Origin: Rhodovastum sp963714255
GTDB lineage: Bacteria; Pseudomonadota; Alphaproteobacteria; Acetobacterales; Acetobacteraceae
Direction of reading: 5' to 3'
DNA: 64,000 bases
Assembly: GCA_963714255.1 (NCBI GenBank)
Contig: CAVQNU010000018.1
Coordinates: 133,140 to 197,139, forward strand
Positions 16,761 to 24,585 of the stretch are shown in pieces. Under the pieces are notes generated by a model. It searched no databases, was not told the DNA's origin, and saw only the letters and a program-made list of their open reading frames with translations. The position numbers and the translations under genes were made by a program. How positions within the stretch are numbered: position 1 is the first letter of the stretch; each line of letters opens with the position of its first letter.

Positions 16761-18446
16761 CTAGAACTTCTTGATCGGAATGCCGTTCTTCCGCAACGCA
16801 TAGCCAATTTGCCGCGGCGTCAAATTCAGCATCCGCGCCGCCTTGGCCTGCACCCAACCCGACTTCTCCATCGCCTCCAGCAACTCGTCGTGCTCCGATC
16901 GCGCATCGGCGCGCGGAACCTTGCAGGTCGCCGCCGACGGACACAACTCCTGCGGCCCACACCCCGGCGACGCAGGCGCGGCCGCCGGCACAGGCACAGC
17001 CGCCGGCGCAGCAACCGGCACCGGCGTGCTGCGCCACAGCACCGCCGACAGGCAGCCGTCGTTGCGGCAGGCGAAGTCGTGATCCGCGATCGTCTGCCCC
17101 CGCGCCAGCGTCGCCGTGCGCCGCACGCAGTTCTCCAGCTCGCGCACATTGCCCGGGAAATAACATTGCTGCAGCACCGCGAGCGATCCCGACGCGAACA
17201 ACAGCGTCGTCTTGTTGTCGGCGTTGAACCGCCGCAGGAATTCCTGTGCCAGCAACGGAATGTCGCCGCGACGGTCGCGCAGTGGCGGCAGGAAAATCGG
17301 CACTACCGACAGGCGATAATACAAGTCGGCGCGGAAATTGCCCTTCGTCACCGCCTCTTCCAGGTTGCGGTTGGTGGCGCTGACCATGCGCACATTCACC
17401 TTCAGCGTGCGCGTGCCGCCCACCCGCTCGAACTCGCCCTCCTGCAACACCCGCAACAGCTTGGCCTGGAAGGCCGGCGAAATCTCGCCGATTTCGTCGA
17501 GGAACAGTGTGCCCCCATCGGCCAGCTCGAACCGCCCCTTGCGCTGCGCCAACGCACCGGTGAACGAGCCCTTCTCATGGCCGAACAACTCGGATTCCAG
17601 TACGCTCTCGGGCAGCGCTGCACAGTTCAGCTTGATGAACGGCCCGGCGCGGCGCGGCGAGCCCTCATGCAGCGCCTGGGCGAACAACTCCTTGCCGGTG
17701 CCCAACTCGCCGCGCAGCAGCACGGGCGAGGAACTGCGGGCCACCAGTTGCACCTTCTCCATCACCACCCGCAACGCCTCGCTCTCGCCGACGATCGGCG
17801 AGGAACCGGGGCGGCGCAACTGCGCGGCCAGGCTCTCGCGCTCCTTCTCCAGGCGGCGCTGGTCTTCCAGCATGCGTTCGCGGTCGCGCATCACCATGCG
17901 GTGCAGGCGCACGGTCTGGCCGATCAGGTTGGCCGCCATCTTGAGGAAACGCACATCCTCGTCGGTGCGCATGTCGGCAGGGTTCAGCCAGGGGCGGTCG
18001 ATGGCCATGGCCCCGATCACCCGGTTGCGGTCGCGGATCGGCACGCCGATGAAGGCGACGTTCTGGCCCTCGCCCCACAGCCCGTGGTTGCAGTCGGCGA
18101 AGGTTGGATCGCGGGTGACGTTTTCCACCACCACCGGCATTTCGGTCACCACGATCTGGCCGACCACTTTTTCCGGCAGCGCGTCGAAATAGCGCCGCGC
18201 CCCGTCCGGGTCGAGCGAAGCGGACACCACCGTCTCCGGCTCGCCGGCGGCATCCAGCACGGCGATGATGCCGTGCGACATGTCCAGGAAGCTGTGCAGA
18301 ACTTGTAGGGTACTCGACAGCACCTCGTGGAGGCTGCCCGGGCCGCAGAGGATCTTGGAGATCTCGTAAATGCCGTACAGGGCAAGGTCAGCCCGCGGCA
18401 GCGGTCGGTCGCCGCGGTCAAATGTTGTCGATCGCAGGGAGCCCAT
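16761..18446 (-). CDS. nifA: NifA, sigma-54-dependent nif transcription activator
   Basis: A 561-residue product from the ATG at 18446; the frame extends further to 18578 but NifA homologues start near MGSLRSTTFDRGDRPLPRAD. Order: N-terminal GAF domain (about residues 30-175), AAA+ domain with GELGTGKE (Walker A), ESELFGHEKGSFTGA (sigma-54 contact loop) and GGTLFLDEIGEIS (Walker B), and a C-terminal Fis-type helix-turn-helix ending AARMLNLTPRQIGYALRKNG. Between AAA+ and DNA-binding parts four cysteines sit exactly as C-X11-C-X19-C-X4-C, the pattern of oxygen-sensitive NifA proteins of alphaproteobacteria. It should activate the nif and fix promoters found in this window. No NifL is present. 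An Ala/Pro linker of about 30 residues separates the cysteine region from the HTH. Confidence 0.97.
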   Translation of the reverse strand: MGSLRSTTFDRGDRPLPRADLALYGIYEISKILCGPGSLHEVLSSTLQVLHSFLDMSHGIIAVLDAAGEPETVVSASLDPDGARRYFDALPEKVVGQIVVTEMPVVVENVTRDPTFADCNHGLWGEGQNVAFIGVPIRDRNRVIGAMAIDRPWLNPADMRTDEDVRFLKMAANLIGQTVRLHRMVMRDRERMLEDQRRLEKERESLAAQLRRPGSSPIVGESEALRVVMEKVQLVARSSSPVLLRGELGTGKELFAQALHEGSPRRAGPFIKLNCAALPESVLESELFGHEKGSFTGALAQRKGRFELADGGTLFLDEIGEISPAFQAKLLRVLQEGEFERVGGTRTLKVNVRMVSATNRNLEEAVTKGNFRADLYYRLSVVPIFLPPLRDRRGDIPLLAQEFLRRFNADNKTTLLFASGSLAVLQQCYFPGNVRELENCVRRTATLARGQTIADHDFACRNDGCLSAVLWRSTPVPVAAPAAVPVPAAAPASPGCGPQELCPSAATCKVPRADARSEHDELLEAMEKSGWVQAKAARMLNLTPRQIGYALRKNGIPIKKF

Positions 18447-18471
18447 GCGTCGGTATCCAGAGTCACGAGGC

Positions 18472-18486
18472 GGCGGAATATCCGCC
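18472..18486. promoter_or_regulatory. 15-bp inverted repeat in the nifA leader
   Basis: GGCGGAATATCCGCC, perfect 6-bp arms around ATA, lies 26-40 bp before the nifA ATG. It may be an operator or part of the leader structure. No sigma-54 promoter or NifA site is convincing upstream of nifA, so another regulator would be expected. Inference only. Confidence 0.35.
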
Positions 18487-18585
18487 CCGCGCGTCCATGA
18501 CGCGACAATGGAACGATAGCGATATGGCAGCGTAACGGGCAACGGCAATTTTGGTACGAAACATGACAATGCAGCCATAACGGCT

Positions 18586-18829
18586 GGCCACGTGTGGGGA
18601 AGGAAGCAAGGCCAGGGCTCTGCCCTGGACCCGCCAGGGGGCGGTGGCCCCCTGGACCCCGCACCTTAAGACAGTTGTTATGCGAGGGGGGTGAGGCGGT
18701 GAACCGGTTCACCGCCTCACCCCCCTCGCATAACAACTGTCTAAAAGTAATGGGTTCCAAGGGCCTCTCGGCCCTTGGCGGGGTCCAGGGGCAGAGCCCC
18801 TGGCCTTGCTTCCTTCCCCACGCGTGGCC
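18586..18829. repeat. 244-bp long inverted repeat between nifA and the EF2563-family gene (repeat copy 2)
   Basis: The left arm begins GGCCACGTGTGGGGAAGGAAG and carries CCAGGGCTCTGCCCTGG; the right arm ends with the reverse complement of nearly the same sequence (CTTCCTTCCCCACGCGTGGCC). The arms are imperfect near the middle of each but perfect at the centre (18669-18742). A second element of this build occurs at 31141-31338. Such a structure would form a very long cruciform or RNA hairpin and probably insulates the divergent transcripts. Confidence 0.85.
18669..18742. repeat. perfect 74-bp palindrome (2 x 37 bp)
   Basis: The centre of the long inverted repeat. Both 37-bp arms are exact reverse complements with no spacer, starting AGACAGTTGTTATGCGAGGG and meeting at AACCGGTT. 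The copy at 31189-31258 has 35-bp perfect arms and differs in the run of G and in ATGCG versus AAACG, with changes matched on both arms. Compensated change suggests that pairing is maintained by selection or by gene conversion. Confidence 0.9.
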
Positions 18830-18839
18830 CGCCGCTTGC
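18825..18839 (+). promoter_or_regulatory. possible sigma-54 promoter before the EF2563-family gene
   Basis: TGGCCC-N5-TTGC keeps the essential GG and GC at the right distance but has CC in place of CA in the -24 box. The predicted start would leave a 27-nt leader. No TGT-N10-ACA site was found within 250 bp upstream, so the call is weak. Confidence 0.3.
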
Positions 18840-18877
18840 TACGGCGCGCCGGCGACTGTCGATCCGGGGAGGTTCAC

Positions 18878-19756
18878 GTGCGTGTGCATCGCCGCTCCAC
18901 CCTGCCCGCCCTGGATTCGCCCATTGTCGTACTGGGCACGGACGATGTCGCCTCGGCGGTAGCGCACGCGCTGTTCGTTGCCGGATGGCCCGTCGTGATG
19001 GCGCGCGACGGCAAGGTCCCGGTACTGCGCCGGGCCATGGCCTTCGACGACGCGCTGGAATTCGGCTGCACGGAACTCGCCGGCGTGCAGGCGCGCGGCA
19101 CCGCCAGCATGCTCGGCGTGGTGCAACTGCTCCAGGCCGGCGACACCGTGCCGGTCACCGACATTCCGCCCGATGACCTGCTTTGCCTCGGCCTGGCGCG
19201 CGGGGTGATCGACGCCAGGCTGCGCCGGCACGAGCAGCACGCCGACCTGCGCGCGGTGGCGGGGTTTTCGGTGGGCCTCGGCCCCGGCTTCGCCGCCGGC
19301 GAGAACGTGCACCTCGCCATCGAAACCGCGCCCGATCTGCCCACAGGCATCATTCGCGAGGGCGCGACGCTGCCGGCGCACGGGCGTTCGGATCCGATCG
19401 CCGGGATCGGCCGCGAGCGGTTCGGCCGGGCGCGCTGGGATGGCACCTGGCTGACCCCGCATGAAATCGGCGACGCGGTGGCGGCGGGGGCGGTGGTGGG
19501 CGCTTGCGCCGGCACAAGGCTGCGCGCCCCGATGGCCGGGCGCCTGCGCGGCCTGGTGCGCGATGGCACCATCGTACCGGCCGGCGCCAAGTTGCTGGAA
19601 GTGGACCCGCGCGGCGACACCGGCCAGTGGACCGGCATCCCCGCGCGCGCCGCCCGCATCGCCGAGGTCACGCTGCAGGCCGTGCGCGAACTGGAGATGC
19701 AGGACGACGGCGAGGCGCGGGAAGCGGTGGCGGGCATGTCGCGGCGCACGCGCTGA
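18878..19756 (+). CDS. EF2563/YqeB-family molybdenum hydroxylase accessory protein
   Basis: From a GTG at 18878 with GGGGAGG seven bases ahead, the product is 292 residues; an ATG 72 bp upstream is in frame but lies in the repeat element. The N-terminus PIVVLGTDDVASAVAHALFV is a Rossmann-like glycine-poor loop followed by VVMARDGKVPVLRRAMAFDD, matching the EF2563 family (selenium-dependent molybdenum hydroxylase system, YqeB), including IETAPDLPTGIIREG and a C-terminal biotinyl/lipoyl-like piece (GTRLRAPMAGRLRGLVRDGT). No xanthine dehydrogenase or mocA-like gene lies nearby. In a nif neighbourhood a role in molybdenum handling for nitrogenase is reasonable but unproven. Confidence 0.75.
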   Translation: MRVHRRSTLPALDSPIVVLGTDDVASAVAHALFVAGWPVVMARDGKVPVLRRAMAFDDALEFGCTELAGVQARGTASMLGVVQLLQAGDTVPVTDIPPDDLLCLGLARGVIDARLRRHEQHADLRAVAGFSVGLGPGFAAGENVHLAIETAPDLPTGIIREGATLPAHGRSDPIAGIGRERFGRARWDGTWLTPHEIGDAVAAGAVVGACAGTRLRAPMAGRLRGLVRDGTIVPAGAKLLEVDPRGDTGQWTGIPARAARIAEVTLQAVRELEMQDDGEAREAVAGMSRRTR

Positions 19757-19811
19757 CCGGCGGCGCGGGCAGGAATTGAGGCCGGCGACCGGCGCCGCAG
19801 TTTTTCTTGGG

Positions 19812-20375
19812 CTACGCCAAGACCCGTTGCGGCAACGGCGCCGCGTGCGCGCGCGCCCAGACGGCGATGGTGTCGGCGCAAGCCGGCAGCACCTGCGACG
19901 GCGCGCCGATGAAGTCTTCCCAGTCCTCGCGCAGCGCCGCGCGCACCGCCACCAGCACCGGAATGCCGGACAGCAGCGCCTCGGCAATCTCGGCCCGCAT
20001 GCCGCCGCCCAGCGCCTCCTGCTTGCCGAAGCGGCTGACCACCAGCAGGTCCGGGCGCGCGCGCACCGCCTCGCGCAGCGCCAATGCGGCGCGGGTCAGC
20101 GCATCGGCGTCCAACGTGCAGCCCTGCGCTTCGGGGCCGCGCGGCTCGTCCAGCCTGATCCAGTCGCCGCTGGCCAGCACCAGCAAATTCATCTCCCGTT
20201 TGCACGGGCCGAGCGCCGGGCCGAACATTTGCAGCAGCCCGCCCACGCGCAGGCCGGCATGGCGCAGCTGGGCGACCGCCACAGCCATGGCGGCATCGGC
20301 ATCGTCGCCGTGCTCGAACACCACCGCGGCGGTGCAGGGAACGGGAGCGCTCGGATCGGTGTTGTTATGCATCAT
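19812..20375 (-). CDS. DUF2478 protein, probable molybdenum-related NTPase-like factor
   Basis: From the ATG at 20375 (minus-strand GGAGGGT ahead) the product is 187 residues. It reads VVFEHGDDADAAMAVAVAQL, VGGLLQMFG, CKREMNLLVLASG, RGPEAQGCTLDADAL, PDLLVVSRFGKQEALGGGMR and IPVLVAVR, the DUF2478 pattern (a P-loop-NTPase-like fold lacking Walker A; the NKFGKxEAxG strand is kept as SRFGKQEALG). DUF2478 genes are found beside molybdate transport and nitrogenase genes. It lies 77 bp after nifV on the same strand and most likely is co-transcribed from the nifV promoter, so it belongs to the NifA regulon here. Confidence 0.75.
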   Translation of the reverse strand: MMHNNTDPSAPVPCTAAVVFEHGDDADAAMAVAVAQLRHAGLRVGGLLQMFGPALGPCKREMNLLVLASGDWIRLDEPRGPEAQGCTLDADALTRAALALREAVRARPDLLVVSRFGKQEALGGGMRAEIAEALLSGIPVLVAVRAALREDWEDFIGAPSQVLPACADTIAVWARAHAAPLPQRVLA

Positions 20376-20452
20376 ACCCTCCTGGCGGATAGCCGCGACG
20401 CAAAGGGGGCCGTGCTCCATGCGGTCGGGGGGCCGGGGCGCGACAGGGCAGG

Positions 20453-21580
20453 CTAGCACGTCGCCGCCTGGGCGTGCAGCGCCAGCAGTTCGGGCGGCGT
20501 GACCGGCCGCTTCACGCGTCCGGCATGCACGCGCAACCGCTGCACCAGATCGGCCACAACCTTGTCGCACGGCGTCAGGCCGGCGCGCTGCAGCGCCTCG
20601 CGCACCGCGGCAGCGCCGGAGTGCTTGCCCAGCACGATGCGCCGCTCGCGGCCGAACAAGGCGGGGTCCATGGCCTCGTAGGTTGCCGGGTCGCGCAGCA
20701 GGCCGCTGACATGGATGCCGGATTCATGGGTGAAGGCGACCTCGCCGACGATCGGCTGCGCCGGCGGGATGAAGCGGCGGGCCGAGCGGGCCACCAGTTC
20801 GGCCAGCCTCGCCAGCCGGGCCAGATCGATGCGTGTACGGCCCTGCTGCAACCGGTCGAGCGCCGCCGCGACCTGCTCCAGCGCCGCGTTGCCGGCACGC
20901 TCGCCCAGCCCAAGCACGCAGACGCTGGCGTCGGTGGCGCCGCCGCGTAGGGCCGCGAGCGTGTTGGCGGTGGCCAGGCCGAGATCGTCGTGGCCGTGGA
21001 ACTCCAGCGCCAGATCGCTGCCGGCGCGCAGGCGGCGGAAGGCGGCTTCGGTCGCAAACGGGTCGAGCACGCCCAGCGTATCGGCGTAGCGGAAGCGCCA
21101 GGCGCCGGCGGCGGCGGCGGCGTCGAGAACGCGCGCCAGAAAATCGGGGTCGGCGCGGCTGGAATCCTCGCCGCCGACCAACACGGTCAGGCCGCGGTCG
21201 CGCGCGTAAGGCACCACACCGGCGATGCGCGCCAGGACTTCCGCCGGGCCGCCGCGCAGCTTGGCGGCGATCTGGCGCGGCGAGGTGGGCACCGAGAGAT
21301 TGGCGTGGCGCACGCCCGCGCGCAGGGCCGCGTCCACATCGGCCTCGGTCATCCGGCACCAGGCGGCAACGCGGGCGTGCGGGGCGGCGTGCACGGCGGC
21401 CTGGATGGCCTCGATTTCCTCCCCGCCCATGGCCGGCGTGCCCGCCTCGATTTCGTCGATGCCGGCGGCGTTCAGGGCGGCGGCGATGGCGGATTTCTCG
21501 GCGACGCTGAAGGCCACGCCCGGTGCCTGTTCGCCGTCGCGCAGGGTGGTGTCGTTGATGCGGAATCCGGTCGGGGTCAT
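20453..21580 (-). CDS. nifV: homocitrate synthase NifV
   Basis: A 375-residue member of the DRE-TIM metallolyase family. It condenses acetyl-CoA with 2-oxoglutarate to (R)-homocitrate, the organic ligand of FeMo-co. Signature RDGEQAPGVAFSVAEK at residues 14-29, the catalytic strand WRFRYADTLGVLDPF and the metal-binding FHGHDDLGLATANTLAALRG are all present, as is GLGERAGNAALEQV. The C-terminal LeuA-type allosteric domain is absent, as usual for NifV. It has its own sigma-54 promoter and NifA site upstream and is followed by DUF2478. It is separated from the main nif operons by the acyl-CoA ligase and fix genes. Confidence 0.95.
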   Translation of the reverse strand: MTPTGFRINDTTLRDGEQAPGVAFSVAEKSAIAAALNAAGIDEIEAGTPAMGGEEIEAIQAAVHAAPHARVAAWCRMTEADVDAALRAGVRHANLSVPTSPRQIAAKLRGGPAEVLARIAGVVPYARDRGLTVLVGGEDSSRADPDFLARVLDAAAAAGAWRFRYADTLGVLDPFATEAAFRRLRAGSDLALEFHGHDDLGLATANTLAALRGGATDASVCVLGLGERAGNAALEQVAAALDRLQQGRTRIDLARLARLAELVARSARRFIPPAQPIVGEVAFTHESGIHVSGLLRDPATYEAMDPALFGRERRIVLGKHSGAAAVREALQRAGLTPCDKVVADLVQRLRVHAGRVKRPVTPPELLALHAQAATC

Positions 21581-21622
21581 GGCGGCGCTCCGGTGGGATG
21601 CGGCGGCAGCCGGAGATGCAAC

Positions 21623-21637
21623 GCAAGCACCATGCCA
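21623..21637 (-). promoter_or_regulatory. sigma-54 promoter of nifV
   Basis: On the minus strand TGGCAT-N5-TTGC, with the invariant GG (-24) and GC (-12) at correct spacing. Predicted start near 21611, about 31 nt before the nifV ATG. Confidence 0.8.
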
Positions 21638-21679
21638 TGTCAGGCCGGCAGCGGGGTTCGCAAAGCCCCCGGCCGCCTT

Positions 21680-21695
21680 TGTCGTGTTCCCGACA
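21680..21695. promoter_or_regulatory. NifA upstream activator site of nifV
   Basis: TGTCGTGTTCCCGACA, a perfect TGT-N10-ACA with extended TGTCG/CGACA arms, about 70-85 bp upstream of the predicted nifV transcription start. It lies 13 bp from the stop of the Rrf2 gene. Confidence 0.8.
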
Positions 21696-21707
21696 GCGCG
21701 TGTCCCG

Positions 21708-22115
21708 CTACGCCCGCACGGGCGCGCGCATGAGCTTCAGCATGGTGGACAGGGTGATCGAGCGAAATGTCGCCGCGGCATGCTCGTCGATTTCATCCAG
21801 CACGCGCTGCAGGGCCTGCGCGGCTTCGGTGCCGGGGCGGGTGGCTGCCTGGGCCGGGCGGGTCGGCTCGAACAGCTCGATGATGTCCATCAGGGTCAGC
21901 CGCTTCGGGTTGCCGATGAACCGGTAGCCGCCGCCGACGCCGCGCACCGCATCAACGATGCCGGCGCGGCCCAGGTCGCGCAGAACCTTGGCCAGGTGAT
22001 GGGCGGAAATGCCGTGCTTTTCGGCGATCTCCAGCGCCGAGGGCTGGGCCTGTGGGTCGGCGGCGAGGTCCAGGACGGCGATCAGGGCGAAGGTGGTGGC
22101 TTTTTGGAGTTTCAT
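21708..22115 (-). CDS. Rrf2-family transcriptional regulator without Fe-S cysteines
   Basis: A 135-residue protein from the ATG at 22115 (a TTG twelve bases upstream is also open). The winged helix is typical: MKLQKATTFALIAVLDLAAD, SALEIAEKHGISAHHLAKVL, RDLGRAGIVDAVRGVGGGYR and LTLMDIIELFE. Unlike IscR, NsrR and RirA, it has no cysteine at all, so it cannot hold the usual [2Fe-2S] or [4Fe-4S] cluster and must sense something else or respond through partners. It lies directly upstream of nifV, on the same strand, and ends just before the NifA site. A role in nif or iron-sulfur control is guessed from position only. Confidence 0.85.
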   Translation of the reverse strand: MKLQKATTFALIAVLDLAADPQAQPSALEIAEKHGISAHHLAKVLRDLGRAGIVDAVRGVGGGYRFIGNPKRLTLMDIIELFEPTRPAQAATRPGTEAAQALQRVLDEIDEHAAATFRSITLSTMLKLMRAPVRA

Positions 22116-22127
22116 GGAGAGAAACAA

Positions 22128-22277
22128 GGAAGGAAGGCCAGGGCTCTGCCCTGGACCCGCAAGGGGGCGGTGGCCCCCTTGACCCCGCTACTTAAGTGGG
22201 TCCAGGGGCCATGCCCCTGGTGGGGGTCCAGGGGGCAAAGCCCCCTGGCGGGGTCCGGGGCGGAGCCCCGGCTAAGC
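22128..22277. repeat. dispersed intergenic hairpin repeat, copy 3
   Basis: Contains AGGGCTCTGCCCTGGACCCG, GGGGGCGGTGGCCCCC, then three successive hairpins (GGGGCCATGCCCC, GGGGGCAAAGCCCCC, CGGGGCGGAGCCCCG). It fills the gap between GNAT and Rrf2 and overlaps the last codons of the GNAT gene. Central 74-bp palindrome absent. Confidence 0.8.
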
Positions 22278-22730
22278 ATCAAGTGCCATCTCCAGCTCCA
22301 CAAACGGCCCCGCCATCATCCCCTGGCTGCGGAAGAACGACAGGATCACCGTGTTATCGCGCGCCGCCATGGTGCGCAGCCGCTCCACCCCGGCAGCCCG
22401 GAACCGCGCGCCCACCGCCTCGAACAGCCTGGTGCCGACGCCGCCGAGGCGGCAGCCCGGCCGCACCTGGATGGCGAAAATCCAGCCGGACGGCGGCGAG
22501 CCGAATTCCCAGGCACGCACCTCGCCGATCACGAACCCCTCGACCTGCCCGCCCTCGGCCGCCACCAGAAAGCAACGCCGGTCGTCGTTGCGCCCGCCAT
22601 AACGGGCATACACGTCGCGCCAGTACTCCGGTTTCTCCAGCCCGGTCACCTCGCGATCAAGCGCGATGATGCCGGGCAAGTCGTCCGGCGCGGCCGGACG
22701 GATATGCGGCCCAGGCAGGGATTGCGTCAT
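22272..22730 (-). CDS. GNAT-family N-acetyltransferase
   Basis: A 152-residue protein of the GNAT fold. It starts HIRPAAPDDLPGIIALDREV, with the acetyl-CoA loop as IQVRPGCRLGGVGTRLFEAV (V-x-P-x-x-R-x-x-G-v-G-T) at about residues 89-108 and the C-terminal strand VERLRTMAARDNTVILSFFR then SQGM. The N-terminal EKPEYWRDVYARYG segment resembles amino-acid or peptide acetyltransferases of unknown target. Same strand as the Rrf2 gene but separated by a repeat element, so probably its own unit. Substrate unknown. Confidence 0.85.
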   Translation of the reverse strand: MTQSLPGPHIRPAAPDDLPGIIALDREVTGLEKPEYWRDVYARYGGRNDDRRCFLVAAEGGQVEGFVIGEVRAWEFGSPPSGWIFAIQVRPGCRLGGVGTRLFEAVGARFRAAGVERLRTMAARDNTVILSFFRSQGMMAGPFVELEMALDA

Positions 22731-22894
22731 GCGGCTGCGTTCCGGCGCGTGATCGCGGGGCGGCGGCAGTGCAATGGTCTTGACAAACCGGCCTCGCGCG
22801 GGTGAATGGAAAGGCGTATTTCGGTACGGTTATAAGCTATTCAACCGCCGGCTGCGATACGCCGCCGGGCACGGCGCGACGGGAGGAAAGAAAC

Positions 22895-24493
22895 ATGCGT
22901 GACCACACCGTGGCGGTGGACCGCTCGGTCCGACCCACGAGGCTCGAGTTCGCCCCCCGGTTCAACGTCGCCGTTCCGTTCATCGACCGCCATGTCAGCG
23001 AGGGGCGAGGGTCACGGGTGGCGATCCGTGCCGCCGAGGGCGACGTGACCTATGCCGAACTGGCCGGGCGCGTCGCGCGCTGCGGCAACGCCCTGCTCGG
23101 CCTGGGGCTGCAGCGGGGCGAGCGACTGCTGATGGTGGTGAAGGACTGCCCCGAGTTCTTCTATCTGTTCTGGGGCGCCATCAAGGCGGGCGTGCTGCCG
23201 GTGCCGCTCAACACGCTGCTGCGCGCCGACGATTACCGCTACATGATCGAGGATTCCGGCTGTGCGGCCCTGGCCTGGTCGGCCGAGTACGACGCCGAGG
23301 TGCAGGGCGCTCTGGCGGCGGCGTCACGCCGCCCCGGCCATTGCCTGCGTGTGGAAGGCGACGGCGCGAGCGTGCGCGCGCTGATCGGCTGCGCGCCTGG
23401 CACGCTCGACCCGGCGGAGACCACGGCGGAGGAGGATGCGTTCTGGCTGTATTCCTCGGGCTCCACCGGGCGGCCGAAAGGGGCGGTGCACCGGCACCGC
23501 AGCATGGTGGTGACCAGCCAGCACATGGGCTGCGACCTGCTGGGCGCGCGCGAGGACGACGTGTTCTTCTCCGCCGCCAAGCTGTTCTTCGCCTACGGGC
23601 TCGGCAACGGCATGACGTTTCCGCTCTGGGCCGGCGGCACCGCCGTGCTGCTGGGCGAACGCCCGACCGCGCAGAGCACGCTCGCCATGATCGAGCGCCA
23701 CCGGCCGACGCTTTATTTCGGCGTGCCCACGCTCTATGCTGCGCAGTTGCATGCGCTGGAAAGTGTCTCGGCCGATTTCTCCTCGGTCCGGTTGTGCGTG
23801 TCGGCCGGCGAGGCGCTGCCGGCGCATATTTTCCATCATTGGAAGGAGCGCACCGGCACGGTGATCCTGGATGGCATCGGCTCCACCGAGGCGCTGCACA
23901 TGTTCATCTCCAACACGCAAGACGATATCCGCCCCGGCACCACCGGGCGGGTGGTGGAAGGCTACGAGGCGGTGATTCTGCGCGAGGACGGCACCCCGGC
24001 CGGTGCGGGCGAGAGCGGGCGGCTGCTGGTGCGCGGTGATTCCACCGCGCGCTGCTACTGGAACAACCCGGAGCGCACCGCGCGCACCATGCTGGCGGAC
24101 GGCTGGCTGGATACCGGCGACACCTATACGCGGGACGCGGACGGCTATTACACCTATGGCGGTCGCAACGACGACATGATGAAAGTGGGTGGCATCTGGT
24201 GCTCGCCCTTCGAAATCGAGGCGCGCCTGGCCGGGCATCCGCTGGTGCTGGAGGCCGCCGTGGTTGGTCGGGCCGACGCGGACGGGCTGATCAAGCCGGA
24301 GGCCTGGGTGGTGCTGAAAGAAGAAACCGGCGATGCGGTGGCGGTGGAGCGTCTGCTGGTCGAGCACTGCAAACGCGGGCTTGCTCCCTACAAATACCCG
24401 CGCTGGTTTCACATGGTGACGGAACTGCCCAAGACCGCGACGGGAAAGATCCAGCGGTTCCGCCTGCGCGCCGCGGCGCCGCCAGCAGGGTGA
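22895..24493 (+). CDS. benzoate-CoA ligase-family acyl-CoA synthetase
   Basis: From the ATG at 22895 with GGGAGGAAAG in front, 532 residues. AMP-binding motif YSSGSTGRPKGAVHRHRSMV at about 184-203, then FFSAAKLFFAYGLGNGMTFP, which is characteristic of benzoate/4-hydroxybenzoate-CoA ligases, FISNTQDDIRPGTTGRVVEG, the adenylate-binding WLDTGDTYTRDADGYYTYGG hinge and the C-terminal catalytic lysine in PKTATGKIQRF. It should activate an aromatic acid to its CoA thioester with ATP. No ring reductase or dioxygenase genes are near, so the pathway is not visible here. It is divergent from the GNAT gene. Confidence 0.9.
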   Translation: MRDHTVAVDRSVRPTRLEFAPRFNVAVPFIDRHVSEGRGSRVAIRAAEGDVTYAELAGRVARCGNALLGLGLQRGERLLMVVKDCPEFFYLFWGAIKAGVLPVPLNTLLRADDYRYMIEDSGCAALAWSAEYDAEVQGALAAASRRPGHCLRVEGDGASVRALIGCAPGTLDPAETTAEEDAFWLYSSGSTGRPKGAVHRHRSMVVTSQHMGCDLLGAREDDVFFSAAKLFFAYGLGNGMTFPLWAGGTAVLLGERPTAQSTLAMIERHRPTLYFGVPTLYAAQLHALESVSADFSSVRLCVSAGEALPAHIFHHWKERTGTVILDGIGSTEALHMFISNTQDDIRPGTTGRVVEGYEAVILREDGTPAGAGESGRLLVRGDSTARCYWNNPERTARTMLADGWLDTGDTYTRDADGYYTYGGRNDDMMKVGGIWCSPFEIEARLAGHPLVLEAAVVGRADADGLIKPEAWVVLKEETGDAVAVERLLVEHCKRGLAPYKYPRWFHMVTELPKTATGKIQRFRLRAAAPPAG

Positions 24494-24585
24494 TACGCTG
24501 GGGCGGATAGTTTCGTCATGACCGCCCTGCACGCCGGCCGGTAGCGCCGCCTGCGCGCGGGTTATCGCCTGGCCGATCGTCCCGG

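Noticed and set aside
16665..18308. 547-codon ORF on the plus strand
   Set aside because: Antisense to nifA, Arg/His/Gln-rich, no motif; high-GC mirror frame.
18540..18580. Possible sigma-54 promoter before nifA (minus-strand TCGTAC-N5-TTGC)
   Set aside because: The -24 box lacks the invariant GG and no NifA or other activator site is nearby.
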